A stretch of DNA of 21,950 nucleotides from Dehalococcoidales bacterium (GCA_016931015.1 JAFGFP010000012.1:1-21950); one strand, 5' to 3'. Numbered from the stretch's first letter, positions 7,560 through 15,838 are shown. Numbers and translations are program-made. Notes: generated by a model not told the origin, from the sequence alone.

Positions 7560-8661
7560 TCATCTCCTCCTCTATATCACGGAGTGCCCTGATTAAAGCA
7601 TCGGTGTGCTCCGGTTTACCGACACTGATACGGATAGAGTTTGCCAGTAGCGGGGTGTCAAAGTAGCGCACCATGATTCCCCGCTGCTTAAGCCGCTGGT
7701 GAAGCTCGGCGGCCCGGCCGTCCCGCACCGAGCAGAGAATAAAGTTGGCCCGCGAAGGGTACGGAGTTAAAAACTCTAGCTTTTTTAGCTCGGTAAGCAG
7801 GCGCTCCCGCTCGGCGACGATAGCCCGGACGTTAGCCATCAGGTAGTCGATATCGCTAAGCGATTCCCGGACGGCAACGATAGCGGCCACGTTCACGTTA
7901 TAGGGGAGCTTAATGGTCATCAGGTAATCGGCTATCTCCGGCGGGAAGATGCCGTAACCGACCCGGAGCCCGGCCAGCCCCGCCCACTTGCTGAACGTCC
8001 TGAGCACCATCAGATTCTGATAACGGCTGATTAGGGGAAGCACCGTCTCCCCGGCGAACTCGACGTAGGCCTCATCCACCAGCAGCGGCAGCCCGGTGTC
8101 GGCAATCTCCAGTATTTTCGGCTGCGGGGTCATGTTTCCGCTCGGGTTGTTCGGGTTATCCAGCAGGATTAGCTTGGTCTTTTGGCTTACCGCCTGCTTG
8201 ACGGCGCTCACCGTCACGCTGAAGTCTTGATTACGGGGCACCTCGACCAGGCGGCCGCCGTACATCCGGGTGCTGAAACGGAACATGCTGAAAGCGGGCA
8301 CGCAGGCGATGACCTCGTCGCCCGGCTCGACCAGCAGGCGCAAAAGCAGGTCAATCAGGTCGCCGCTCCCGCTACCGGCCACGATGCGCTCCGCCCCGAC
8401 ACCGGTATAACCCGCCAGCAACTCCTTAATCTCCGTCTGAGCGGCGTCCGGATAGATATTAAGCTCGGGGTAGGCCGAAAGCGCCCGGTTTACCTTCGGG
8501 GAGCACCCGTAGGGGTTCTCGTTGGCGTCCAGTTTGATGACGCCCTCAACCGGGACGGTAAGCTCTCCTTCCAGTGCCTCCGCCGACTCCCGGGCGCTGT
8601 AACCCTTAAAGTTAACCAGCCCCGGCTTTATTAACCTTTCGATACCGGCACCCTGTGACAC
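7552..8661 (-). CDS. hisC: Histidinol-phosphate aminotransferase
   Basis: HisC transfers an amino group from glutamate to imidazole acetol phosphate using PLP. The 369-residue fold-type I enzyme has LDANENPYG (44-52), DNPNNPSGN, DEAYVEFA, and the PLP lysine Lys225 in SKWAGLAGLRVGYG. The start is GTG at 8661-8659 with GGAGG 10 bases upstream, a slightly long spacing. It is separated from the preceding leftward gene by 142 bases that include a terminator-like hairpin (8771-8785), so hisC-hisB may have its own promoter; none is convincing. It overlaps hisB by 8 bases. Confidence 0.96.
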   Translation of the reverse strand: MSQGAGIERLIKPGLVNFKGYSARESAEALEGELTVPVEGVIKLDANENPYGCSPKVNRALSAYPELNIYPDAAQTEIKELLAGYTGVGAERIVAGSGSGDLIDLLLRLLVEPGDEVIACVPAFSMFRFSTRMYGGRLVEVPRNQDFSVTVSAVKQAVSQKTKLILLDNPNNPSGNMTPQPKILEIADTGLPLLVDEAYVEFAGETVLPLISRYQNLMVLRTFSKWAGLAGLRVGYGIFPPEIADYLMTIKLPYNVNVAAIVAVRESLSDIDYLMANVRAIVAERERLLTELKKLEFLTPYPSRANFILCSVRDGRAAELHQRLKQRGIMVRYFDTPLLANSIRISVGKPEHTDALIRALRDIEEEMNG

Positions 8662-8770
8662 TTAACTGCTGCCTCCACCATAAAACTCAGACCTATTTTA
8701 TCACGAATCAAGGGATTATCCTACAGGCGGGCCCGCTAACTACCTTAAAACGAAAGGAGCGACCAAAACG

Positions 8771-8785
8771 GCTTCCACCGGAAGC
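8771..8785 (-). terminator. Hairpin after the ThiF-like gene
   Basis: On the minus strand GCTTCC-GGT-GGAAGC is a perfect 6-bp stem with a 3-base loop, followed by CGTTTTGG with a short T run. It starts 18 bases past the stop of the leftward ThiF-like gene (8804). It is a plausible, fairly weak intrinsic terminator separating hisZ-hisG-hisD-E1 from hisC-hisB. A perfect palindrome GCGGGCCCGC lies further on, at 8727-8736, without a T tract. Confidence 0.45.
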
Positions 8786-8803
8786 ATGAAATACTCCTGA
8801 AAC

Positions 8804-9523
8804 CTAGCCGCAATCCTTACAGTCCGGGGTCCGCTTCAGGGGCACCTCGTTCAGACGGCAGCCCAACCCATCCCACACCAGAAGCCGGTTCTCCAGGAGC
8901 TCACCGGCGCCCAGGAGGTACTTAATAACCTCGGTGGCCTGAATACAGCCGATAACCCCGGCGGTTACGCCGACCACCGGCGGGGCCACCGTGGGCGGGG
9001 CTTCCGGGAAGATACAGCGAAGACAGGCAGTCTTACCCGGCACTATGGTGGTCGCCTGCCCGTAAAAGCCGTGAATAGCGCCGTGAAAAAAGGGGGTTTT
9101 CTTAGCCAGGGCCACCCGGTTCAGGATATAACGGGTCTCGAAGTTATCCAGGCCGTCGATAATCAAATCGCAGCCGGCGGTTAGCTCAGCCGCGTTATCC
9201 TCAGCTATCGTCTCCGGGACAGTCTCCACCTGGATATTCGCGTTCAGGCTCTTAAGCCGGGCGGCGGCGGACTCCGTTTTTCCCCGGCCCAGGTCACCGT
9301 CCCCGTAGAGTATCTGCCGGTTCAGGTTGTCCAGGGACACGACGTCGTTATCGACGATTTTCAGTCTGCCGATGCCGGCTACGGTGAGATAGGTGGCGAT
9401 AGTGGAGCCGAGACCGCCGGCCCCGGCCAGGAAGACCCGGGCCTGCTTGAGCTTGAGCTGGCCCTCTTCCCCGAAGATGGCCAGCTGCCGCTTATACCTC
9501 GTTAGCTCGTCCCTGGTCAGCAC
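8804..9523 (-). CDS. ThiF/MoeB/HesA-family E1-like adenylyltransferase
   Basis: The family adenylates the C-terminal glycine of ubiquitin-like sulfur carriers such as ThiS and MoaD. From a GTG at 9523-9521 the protein has 239 residues: the nucleotide-binding loop GAGGLGS, the acidic pair in IVDNDVVSLDNLNRQ with the arginine finger, DNFETRYILN, and two zinc pairs (CLRC; CKDC at the very C-terminus). No rhodanese domain follows, so it resembles ThiF or short MoeB. GGGGG lies about 5 bases before the GTG. The frame stays open further upstream across the end of hisD, but that part does not resemble the family. It starts 20 bases after hisD and is probably co-transcribed with it. No sulfur carrier gene is in the window, so the substrate is unknown. 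Confidence 0.88.
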   Translation of the reverse strand: MLTRDELTRYKRQLAIFGEEGQLKLKQARVFLAGAGGLGSTIATYLTVAGIGRLKIVDNDVVSLDNLNRQILYGDGDLGRGKTESAAARLKSLNANIQVETVPETIAEDNAAELTAGCDLIIDGLDNFETRYILNRVALAKKTPFFHGAIHGFYGQATTIVPGKTACLRCIFPEAPPTVAPPVVGVTAGVIGCIQATEVIKYLLGAGELLENRLLVWDGLGCRLNEVPLKRTPDCKDCG

Positions 9524-9543
9524 GGTAACCCCCAGCCAGGTCG

Positions 9544-10866
9544 CTATCGGTCTTTCAAGCGCTTTTCCACCGCCCGGGCGTGGGCCTCGAAGCCCTCGGC
9601 GCGCGCGATGATGGCCGCCGCCCACCCCAACTCGGACAAGTCCGCCCGGTCAATATTAACCAGGTTCATGGACTTAATAAAGTCGCTCACCCCGAGCGGC
9701 GAGCCGTAGCGGGCGGTACCCCCGGTAGGCAGGACGTGGCTCGGCCCGGCGACATAATCACCCAGGACCACCGTCGAGCCGCCGCCGATAAAGACGCAGC
9801 CGGCACTGGTAATCCGGTCGGCGTAGTCCGCCGCCCCGGCCACCATAAGGCTGAGGTGCTCCGGGGCATAGAGGTTGGCCAAAGCTATCGCCTCGTTAAT
9901 ATCGGCCACGACCACTATCTTACCCCGGTCGCGCAAAGACTCGGCGGCGGTAGCCCTGGTCGGTAAGTCCTCAAGCTGGCGCTCAATCACCGAGGTAACC
10001 TCAGACGCCAGGCGAGTCGAGGTCGTCACCAGAACCGCCGAAGCCAGCGGGTCGTGCTCCGCCTGGGCCAGCAGGTCGGCGGCACAGTACTCCGGGTCGG
10101 CGGTATCGTCGGCCACGATTAAGATTTCGCTCGGCCCCGGTAGCCCGTCGATATCGACCACCCCGTAGACCAGCCTCTTAGCGATAACAACGAAGATATT
10201 ACCCGGCCCGCAAACCTTGTCCACCTTAGGCACGGACTCGGTGCCGTAGGCTAAAGCGCCAATCGCCTGAGCGCCGCCGATACCGAAGACCCGGTCGACC
10301 CCGGCGATGTCGGCGGCCACCAGGGTCGCCGGCGGCACCAGCCCCGCGGCACGCGGCGAGGTGGTCAGGACTACCTCCCCAACCCCGGCCACCCGGGCCG
10401 GAATCGCCGTCATCAAGACCGTCGAGGGGTAAGCGGCCAGGCCGCCCGGGGCATAGACCCCGACCCGCTCCAGGGGACGCAGCACCTGAGCCACCCCCGG
10501 CAGCGAGAACCCCTTTCCCAGGCTGTCCCGCTGCTTTTCGTGGAAAGCCCGGATTCGCTCCGCAGCCAGCTTGAGCGCCGAGACCAGCTCCGGGGCTATT
10601 TCTTTGTAAGCAACCGCGACCTGCTCTTTAGATACCTCCAACGAAGCGAGCTTCACCCCGTCAATCTTGGCGGTAAGCTCGATAAGGGCCTTATCCCCGC
10701 GACTACGCACCTCGCCGATAATCTGCTTCACCACCGCCTCCGGGTCGCCGGTAGCGAACATCGCCTCAAGCTTCTTCCTTAAAGCCGGTGAGACCCGAGA
10801 GAAGTCGGCGGCGTCCCGGCGCGATAAGGCCAGCTCGGCATGGGTGAAACCTTCGATAATCTCCAC
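9544..10866 (-). CDS. hisD: Histidinol dehydrogenase
   Basis: HisD oxidises histidinol to histidine in two NAD-dependent, zinc-requiring steps. The 440-residue product contains PGPSEILIVADDTADPEY, AQAEHDP, the catalytic Glu/His in NLYAPEHL, and the zinc-binding region GPSHVLPTGGTARY. I choose GTG at 10866-10864 because GGAGG lies 9 bases before it and the protein then begins (M)EIIEGF, as family members do. The ATG at 10875 directly abuts that GGAGG with no spacing. The frame runs open much further into hisG, but only as an overlap. The GTG is 1 base after the hisG stop, indicating tight coupling. Confidence 0.95.
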   Translation of the reverse strand: MEIIEGFTHAELALSRRDAADFSRVSPALRKKLEAMFATGDPEAVVKQIIGEVRSRGDKALIELTAKIDGVKLASLEVSKEQVAVAYKEIAPELVSALKLAAERIRAFHEKQRDSLGKGFSLPGVAQVLRPLERVGVYAPGGLAAYPSTVLMTAIPARVAGVGEVVLTTSPRAAGLVPPATLVAADIAGVDRVFGIGGAQAIGALAYGTESVPKVDKVCGPGNIFVVIAKRLVYGVVDIDGLPGPSEILIVADDTADPEYCAADLLAQAEHDPLASAVLVTTSTRLASEVTSVIERQLEDLPTRATAAESLRDRGKIVVVADINEAIALANLYAPEHLSLMVAGAADYADRITSAGCVFIGGGSTVVLGDYVAGPSHVLPTGGTARYGSPLGVSDFIKSMNLVNIDRADLSELGWAAAIIARAEGFEAHARAVEKRLKDR

Positions 10867-10867
10867 G

Positions 10868-12286
10868 TTAAGCATCCTCCACAGCCAGACGCAGGCTGTT
10901 AATGAGCGAGTCCATCCGGGCCCGCTTGGCGGGGCCGGCCTTACCCCGGCGGCTGCCGATAAGGCAGGCCGAGGACTCACCCAGGGTATCGATAATCTTA
11001 AGGTTGTGCTTGGCGATGGTGCGCCCGGTCTGGGTATTCTCAATCAAAAGGTCGGCGTCCTCAGGCAGGAAGGCCTCGGTGGCCCCCCAGGTGGGCACGA
11101 CGCGATACCCGCCCAGGTGGTTATCCCGGGCGTACTTATCGGCGATATTGACATACTCCGAGGCCACCCGGAGCGACTTCGGCCTCTCCGCGATAAGCTG
11201 CCTTAAGCCGTAAACATCGGAGACCACCGTATCCTGAGTGACCACGGCCACTATCCGCACCCGGCCGAAGCCGAGGTCGACAAGCTCAACCGCCGGACTG
11301 GAGGGGAACTGATAGAGGTGCTCCCGGAGCCAGTCCCGACCGGTAACCGCCAGGTCGAAGTTGCCGTTAGCCACCTGCAAGGGCATATCCTGGGGCCGGA
11401 TTACCTTGGCCGTCACCCCGTCCAGCTTAATCAGGGGGCGGCGGTTACCCCGGGGGGAGGGGTAGTCACTAATCTCAATCCCGGCCCTGTGGAGCAGGTC
11501 GAGGGTCGGCTGCTGCTGGTGCCCGTCGGGGAGCGCCAGGCGCACGGTGTCTCCATCTCCGTCACCAGGCCGGATATCCAGGGCAACCGGCTCGGCGGCT
11601 TCAGGCGCCGCAAGAAATGAGCCGCCGGGAGCCAGCGCCGCTTCGAGAGAAGATACTAGCTCCCTTATGTCTTTACCCTGCCGGCGGTCCTTATTCACGA
11701 TGAGGAAGGCGGCATAACGCTGTACCTCGCCCAGAGAGGCAAGTTCATAGTCAAAAAGACTCTGCCCCACCCTCCCCGGAACCAGGGCCAAATCGGCGCT
11801 CTCCGGGGGGTAGACCTCAGCCCCACCCCACAGCGGGAAGACGCTGAACCTTCTCAAGCGCAGGTCGAGCGCTAAAGACTCCGCCAGATTGGGGTACTCG
11901 CTAGCGATGCGCAACCCGCCCGCAAGCGACGAGACCTCATCCAGCGAGGCCGTCGCCCCATTAGCCTTACTGGCCACCAGGTGCAGGGCACCGGCTCCGT
12001 AGCCCAGGTCTCTCACCTTCTCCACGGCGCTGCTGGGGTACTTCGCCAGCAGCTCCTCCACCCAGTCCAGCCCGCAGATGCCGAGGTCGTAGTTACCAAT
12101 CGCTACCTGAATCGGGATGTCCCGCTCGTGAAAGACCTTGGCGGAAAGACGGGGCATCGTCTCCGAGCGCAGGCGGTAGAGCCGCGATTTCTCCCGGTAC
12201 TCGGCAAGACCCCAACCCGCCCGGTTAAGCAAGGCCGCCGTCTCGGCCATAAGGCGTCCCTTGGGTAGGGCTATCTTAAGCGACAT
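10868..12286 (-). CDS. hisG: ATP phosphoribosyltransferase with two tandem HisG modules
   Basis: HisG couples ATP and PRPP, the first and feedback-controlled step of histidine synthesis. From ATG 12286 the protein has 472 residues, about twice the 205-215 of short-form HisG. Module A (3-215) has LPKGRL (7-12), GNYDLGICGLDW (64-75) and RIASEYPNLAESLA (126-139). After a Pro/Ala/acidic linker (about 216-247), module B (248-470) repeats the order: LPDGHQ, GNFDLAVTGRDW (308-319), RVASEYVNIADKYA (373-386). The PRPP loop TGxT survives only in B (TGRTI, 420-424); A has GRVGQS there. The PKGR loop survives only in A. The ATG overlaps the hisZ end by 11 bases, consistent with a HisZ-dependent enzyme. 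Not a frameshift or assembly join: the frame is continuous and the copies have clearly diverged. Confidence 0.93.
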   Translation of the reverse strand: MSLKIALPKGRLMAETAALLNRAGWGLAEYREKSRLYRLRSETMPRLSAKVFHERDIPIQVAIGNYDLGICGLDWVEELLAKYPSSAVEKVRDLGYGAGALHLVASKANGATASLDEVSSLAGGLRIASEYPNLAESLALDLRLRRFSVFPLWGGAEVYPPESADLALVPGRVGQSLFDYELASLGEVQRYAAFLIVNKDRRQGKDIRELVSSLEAALAPGGSFLAAPEAAEPVALDIRPGDGDGDTVRLALPDGHQQQPTLDLLHRAGIEISDYPSPRGNRRPLIKLDGVTAKVIRPQDMPLQVANGNFDLAVTGRDWLREHLYQFPSSPAVELVDLGFGRVRIVAVVTQDTVVSDVYGLRQLIAERPKSLRVASEYVNIADKYARDNHLGGYRVVPTWGATEAFLPEDADLLIENTQTGRTIAKHNLKIIDTLGESSACLIGSRRGKAGPAKRARMDSLINSLRLAVEDA

Positions 12287-13520
12287 CTCGGCCACCCACC
12301 AGCGCCAGAACCCCATCGGCATCTTTCGGCTCAAACCGCTGTTTTCGGGTCCGGTCGGTCAGGATAAAGAACGGCGCTTCGTCCTTAAGCTCGAGCAGCC
12401 AGCCGAAATCAGCCGGCTCCTGACCCCCGAGCTGAAACTCGGCCACGTTACCCGCTTCACGGAGACGGCGGGCAATCTCGAAACCACTCCCGATTACCTT
12501 TGACTCCACCTGAATCAGGACCCGCCGTGCCCGAGGCCGCAGCGCCGTCTCCGGGGCCACCAGCTCCAGCAGGGGGTCGAGGTAGAGGGCAAAGCCCGAG
12601 GCCGGAACCTCGCCGCCGCCCATGAGCGGGATGAGGGCGTCGTACCGCCCCCCACCACCCAGCTTACGCTCGTCCTTATAAAGCTCGAAGATTACCCCGG
12701 TATAGTACTCGAAACCCCGCCCCGAGGCGATGTCAATCCGGTAGCGGACGCCGGCCGCCTCCAGCAGCTCGGCGATACTTATCATATTATCCATGTGGGG
12801 GGTAATCTCGGGGAGGCCGTGGTCGAAGAGGGCCCTCACCTCCTTGAGCGCCGCCGAGGAATCACCCTTTAGCTCAATCAGCGCCGCCAGCGCCCTACCC
12901 AGCCTGGGCCGCTGAGACTTTATCTCAGCCAGGGCTTCGGAATCGCCGTCCAGAATCTGGTCGAAGACCTGGGCCTGCTCCCGGGGACTCAGCCTGAGCC
13001 TGGAGAGCAGGCTCCTGATGATACCGGCGTGAGAGAGGCGCAGTCCCACCCCCTTAACCCCCACTTTGGTAAGCACCTCGAGGGCCATCACCATGAGCTC
13101 GACGTCGGCGAGGGGCGAGCTCACCCCGATAAGCTCGACGCCACCCTGCCACCGCTCCCTGGCCTCTTTCCCCGTCTCCTCGAACCGGAAGATATTAGCC
13201 AGGTAAAAGAGCTTGGCCAGCCCCTTCCCGGCCAGATTATCGATATAGAACCGGGCTACCGGAATAGTGCCGTCGGGCCGTAGTACCACCCGCTGCCCGC
13301 TCCAGCCGTCCCAATCGAGGAAGGAGTAGACCCGACCCAGCATACCCGGAGTAAGCGTCCCCGTAGCCGTGAACAGGTGCAGGTACTCCAGGGTCGGCGT
13401 TCTTACCTCGCTAAAGCCCCAGCCGAAGCAGCACTCCCGGAACGCCCGGGCGATAAAGCGAAAGCGGCCCATCTCCTGGGGAGATAGGTCCCGGAACCCT
13501 TTACACTGCTCAACCCTCAT
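12276..13520 (-). CDS. hisZ: ATP phosphoribosyltransferase regulatory subunit
   Basis: HisZ is a catalytically dead relative of histidyl-tRNA synthetase that activates short HisG and carries histidine feedback. The 414-residue protein starts MRVEQCKGFRDLSP and keeps the class II core: RPDGTIPVAR in place of the RPEGTA of a true synthetase, SGRGFEYYTG in place of RGLDYYT, and LGGGGRYDAL. After about residue 325 a compact segment (RRVLIQVESKVIGSGFEIAR) resembles a remnant anticodon-binding-type domain. AAGGACGG lies about 5-6 bases before the ATG. It is the first gene of the leftward his block, with a candidate promoter at 13551-13578. The true HisRS gene is also in the window (19247-20506), which supports the HisZ assignment. 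Confidence 0.92.
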   Translation of the reverse strand: MRVEQCKGFRDLSPQEMGRFRFIARAFRECCFGWGFSEVRTPTLEYLHLFTATGTLTPGMLGRVYSFLDWDGWSGQRVVLRPDGTIPVARFYIDNLAGKGLAKLFYLANIFRFEETGKEARERWQGGVELIGVSSPLADVELMVMALEVLTKVGVKGVGLRLSHAGIIRSLLSRLRLSPREQAQVFDQILDGDSEALAEIKSQRPRLGRALAALIELKGDSSAALKEVRALFDHGLPEITPHMDNMISIAELLEAAGVRYRIDIASGRGFEYYTGVIFELYKDERKLGGGGRYDALIPLMGGGEVPASGFALYLDPLLELVAPETALRPRARRVLIQVESKVIGSGFEIARRLREAGNVAEFQLGGQEPADFGWLLELKDEAPFFILTDRTRKQRFEPKDADGVLALVGGRDVA

Positions 13521-13550
13521 TAGCCCGTCCTTTCCCGATGGTGGCTAAAT

Positions 13551-13578
13551 TTTATACCACATCTACCCCCCTGTTCAA
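13551..13578 (-). promoter_or_regulatory. Promoter for the hisZ-hisG-hisD block
   Basis: On the minus strand TTGAAC (13578-13573), a 16-base spacer and TATAAA (13556-13551) with an upstream TGG form a -35 plus extended -10 promoter. The start would be near 13544, leaving a leader of only about 24 bases before the hisZ ATG. That leaves no room for a T-box or a his leader-peptide attenuator. Confidence 0.55.
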
Positions 13579-13611
13579 CCTCACCAGCGGGGGAGAAGTC
13601 CGGCGGTTTAT

Positions 13612-13640
13612 TTGCAATAGCTACCCAATAAAGCTATAAT
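13612..13640 (+). promoter_or_regulatory. Strong sigma70 promoter for nfeD-slipin
   Basis: TTGCAA (13612-13617), exactly 17 bases, then a perfect TATAAT (13635-13640). Transcription should start at about 13646-13648, just past the ATG at 13645 and upstream of the ATG at 13696. It is back to back with the hisZ promoter. Confidence 0.7.
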
Positions 13641-13695
13641 CTCTATGCGAATCGAAAATGGGGTCTACCGAGGAGCCGTTACAGCGCAAACTTAC

Positions 13696-15024
13696 ATGCT
13701 GAAGATTATACGCCTTACATTACTGCTGGGACTAGCCGTTACCGCCGCTATTTCCGTCGCCACCGGAGCTCAGGCAGCCAACTCCACGATTGATGTTCTT
13801 GAGGTCAAGGGTGTTATCAACCCGGTGGTCGCTAGCTATATCGAACGCGGCATCAACCAGGCCGAAGAAGACGGTGCCCAGGCCTGCATCATCACCATGG
13901 ATACCCCGGGCGGCCTGGACACCTCGATGCGTGACATCGTCCAGGACATCGTTAACGCCGAGGTGCCGGTGGTGGTCTACGTCTCGCCCCAGGGAGGCCG
14001 GGCGGCCTCGGCGGGAGTCTTCATCACCATGGCCGCCCACGTCGCCGCCATGGCCCCGAACACCAACATCGGCGCCGCCCACCCGGTAGCCATCGGTGAG
14101 GACGGCGAAGCCGAGATGTCGGAGGAGATGGCGGAAAAGGTGGTTAACGACGCCGCCGCCTACATCAGAAGCATCGCCAACGCCCATGACCGCAATATGG
14201 AGTGGGCGGAAAAGGCGGTTAGAGAGAGCGTCTCCGCTACCGAAGAGGAGGCCCTAGAGCTCAACGTCATCGACCTGGTGGCCGCCGACCTCGACAGCCT
14301 GATTACCCGGCTGGACGGCTGGCAGACAACCATGGTCGACGGCAGGGTCGTTACCCTGGATACCCGAGACGCTGTCACTAACCGGAACCCGATGAGCAGC
14401 CTGGAGGACTTTCTGCTGACCATCAGCGACCCCAACATCGCCGTCGTCCTTTTAAGCCTGGCCATACTCGGCATTACCGTAGAGATATTTAATCCCGGCC
14501 TCATCTTCCCCGGTGTCTTCGGGGGCATCTGCGTCTTTTTAGCCGCCTATTCCCTGGGCATAATGCCCGTAAACCACGCCGGTATCGCGTTGGTGGCTCT
14601 GGCCGGGGGGCTATTCATCGCCGAGTTTTTCACCGCCAGCTTCGGGATATTCACCGCGGGAGGCATAGCCTCATTGGTTATTGGCCTCCTAATACTGTTT
14701 AGCGGGAGGCCGACATTGTTTCAACCAGACCCATGGGTAATTCCAACCATAGCTGCGGTCATTGGCAGCATCACGGCCTTTATTGTCTATCGCGTCGTCC
14801 GCACCCACCGGCGGCAGCCGACCACCGGCCGCGAAGAATTGAGAGGCAAGGCCGCCACCGTCAAGGTAGCCCTTAAACCCGAAGGACAGGTACTCTATAA
14901 GGGCGAACTCTGGACAGCAATACTAGACCAGGGCGAGGCAAAGCCCGGTGAGGAGGTGATTATAACCAATACCGAGGGCTTGAAACTGCACGTAACCAAG
15001 AAAGAGCCAGAAATAGAGAAATAA
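13696..15024 (+). CDS. NfeD-family membrane serine protease (ClpP-like, stomatin partner)
   Basis: From ATG 13696 the 442-residue protein begins with a signal peptide (MLKIIRLTLLLGLAVTAA, cut likely after AQA). A ClpP/crotonase-fold protease domain follows. The nucleophile is probably Ser105 in GGRAASAGVF and the general base Lys148 in EKVVND, the Ser-Lys dyad known from Pyrococcus PH1510. Several membrane helices lie between about residues 245 and 350, then a small OB-fold NfeD domain (EELRGKAATVKVAL). Pyrococcus PH1510 cleaves the C-terminus of its neighbour stomatin, and here too the next gene is a slipin, 19 bases on. An in-frame ATG at 13645 would add 17 residues, but the promoter start falls after it. 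Neither ATG has a well-spaced ribosome-binding site. Confidence 0.92.
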   Translation: MLKIIRLTLLLGLAVTAAISVATGAQAANSTIDVLEVKGVINPVVASYIERGINQAEEDGAQACIITMDTPGGLDTSMRDIVQDIVNAEVPVVVYVSPQGGRAASAGVFITMAAHVAAMAPNTNIGAAHPVAIGEDGEAEMSEEMAEKVVNDAAAYIRSIANAHDRNMEWAEKAVRESVSATEEEALELNVIDLVAADLDSLITRLDGWQTTMVDGRVVTLDTRDAVTNRNPMSSLEDFLLTISDPNIAVVLLSLAILGITVEIFNPGLIFPGVFGGICVFLAAYSLGIMPVNHAGIALVALAGGLFIAEFFTASFGIFTAGGIASLVIGLLILFSGRPTLFQPDPWVIPTIAAVIGSITAFIVYRVVRTHRRQPTTGREELRGKAATVKVALKPEGQVLYKGELWTAILDQGEAKPGEEVIITNTEGLKLHVTKKEPEIEK

Positions 15025-15043
15025 GTAAAGGAGGCAAAAGGAA

Positions 15044-15829
15044 ATGCCAATTTGGGGTATCATTCTACTTGTGGTGCTTTTAGCCATATTCCTCCCGGCA
15101 TCCATCAAAGTCCTCCGCGAGTACGAGCGCGGGGTCATCTTCCGTCTGGGACGGCTCGTCGGCGCCAAGGGGCCGGGTATCTTCGTCATCATTCCCTTCG
15201 TTGACCGCATGGTCAAGGTCGACCTCCGGGTAATAACCATGGACGTCCCCTATCAGGAGGTAATCACCAAGGACAACGTCACCGTCCGGGTAAACGCCGT
15301 GGTCTACTTCCGGGTCGTTGACCCCGAAGCCTCGGTGGTCAAGGTTCTGGACTTCATCCGGGCCACCTCGCAGATATCCCAGACGACGCTGCGTAGCGTC
15401 CTGGGGCAATCGGAGCTCGATTCGCTGCTGGCCGAAAGGGAGCGGCTCAACCAGATTCTACAGAAGACCATCGACGAGCAGACCGACCCCTGGGGGGTCA
15501 AGGTTACCACCGTGGAGATTAAAGAGGTCGAGCTGGCGGAGACGATGAAGCGCTCCATGGCCGCCCAGGCCGAAGCCGAGAGAGAAAGGCGAGCCAAAAT
15601 CATCCACGCCGAGGGTGAGCTTCAGGCCTCGGAGAAGCTGGCTCAAGCCGGCCACATTATCTCCAGAGAGCCAACCACCCTGCAGCTCCGCTATCTGGAA
15701 ACGCTGACCAATATCGCCGCCGAGAAGAACAGCACCATTATCTTCCCGGTGCCCATAAACCTCTTCGAAGCCTTCACTAACATAGGGAAGCTGGGCAAGG
15801 TTTTAGGCTCGGGAGACGAGGAAAAATAG
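15044..15829 (+). CDS. Slipin (stomatin/SPFH-family membrane protein)
   Basis: The 261-residue protein has an N-terminal membrane helix (about 4-20), then the SPFH domain with REYERGVIFRLGR, GPGIFVIIPFVDR, the stomatin-type DVPYQEVITKDNVTVRVNAV and LRSVLGQSELDSLL. A charged coiled-coil stretch follows (AQAEAERERRAKIIHAEGE), and the C-terminus includes IIFPVPINLFEAF. Such proteins oligomerise on the inner face of the membrane as scaffolds. A strong AAAGGAGG at 15027-15034 lies 9 bases before the ATG. It is transcribed with the upstream NfeD protease, its probable functional partner and possible substrate. Confidence 0.95.
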   Translation: MPIWGIILLVVLLAIFLPASIKVLREYERGVIFRLGRLVGAKGPGIFVIIPFVDRMVKVDLRVITMDVPYQEVITKDNVTVRVNAVVYFRVVDPEASVVKVLDFIRATSQISQTTLRSVLGQSELDSLLAERERLNQILQKTIDEQTDPWGVKVTTVEIKEVELAETMKRSMAAQAEAERERRAKIIHAEGELQASEKLAQAGHIISREPTTLQLRYLETLTNIAAEKNSTIIFPVPINLFEAFTNIGKLGKVLGSGDEEK

Positions 15830-15838
15830 AATTAACTG

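Noticed and set aside
8727..8736. GCGGGCCCGC palindrome as a terminator for leftward transcripts
   Set aside because: The two arms abut with no loop and no T tract follows; the nearby 8771-8785 hairpin fits better.
10867..11043. Extended N-terminus for hisD reaching into hisG
   Set aside because: The extra Pro/Arg-rich residues are out-of-frame hisG sequence; family similarity begins at IIEGF, next to the GTG with a good ribosome-binding site.
10868..12286. Double HisG as an assembly duplication artefact
   Set aside because: The halves have diverged widely in sequence and motifs, so they are not a recent or artificial copy.
12287..12334. Earlier ATG for hisG adding 16 residues
   Set aside because: The added residues are out-of-frame hisZ sequence; the protein proper starts MSLKIALPKGR at 12286.
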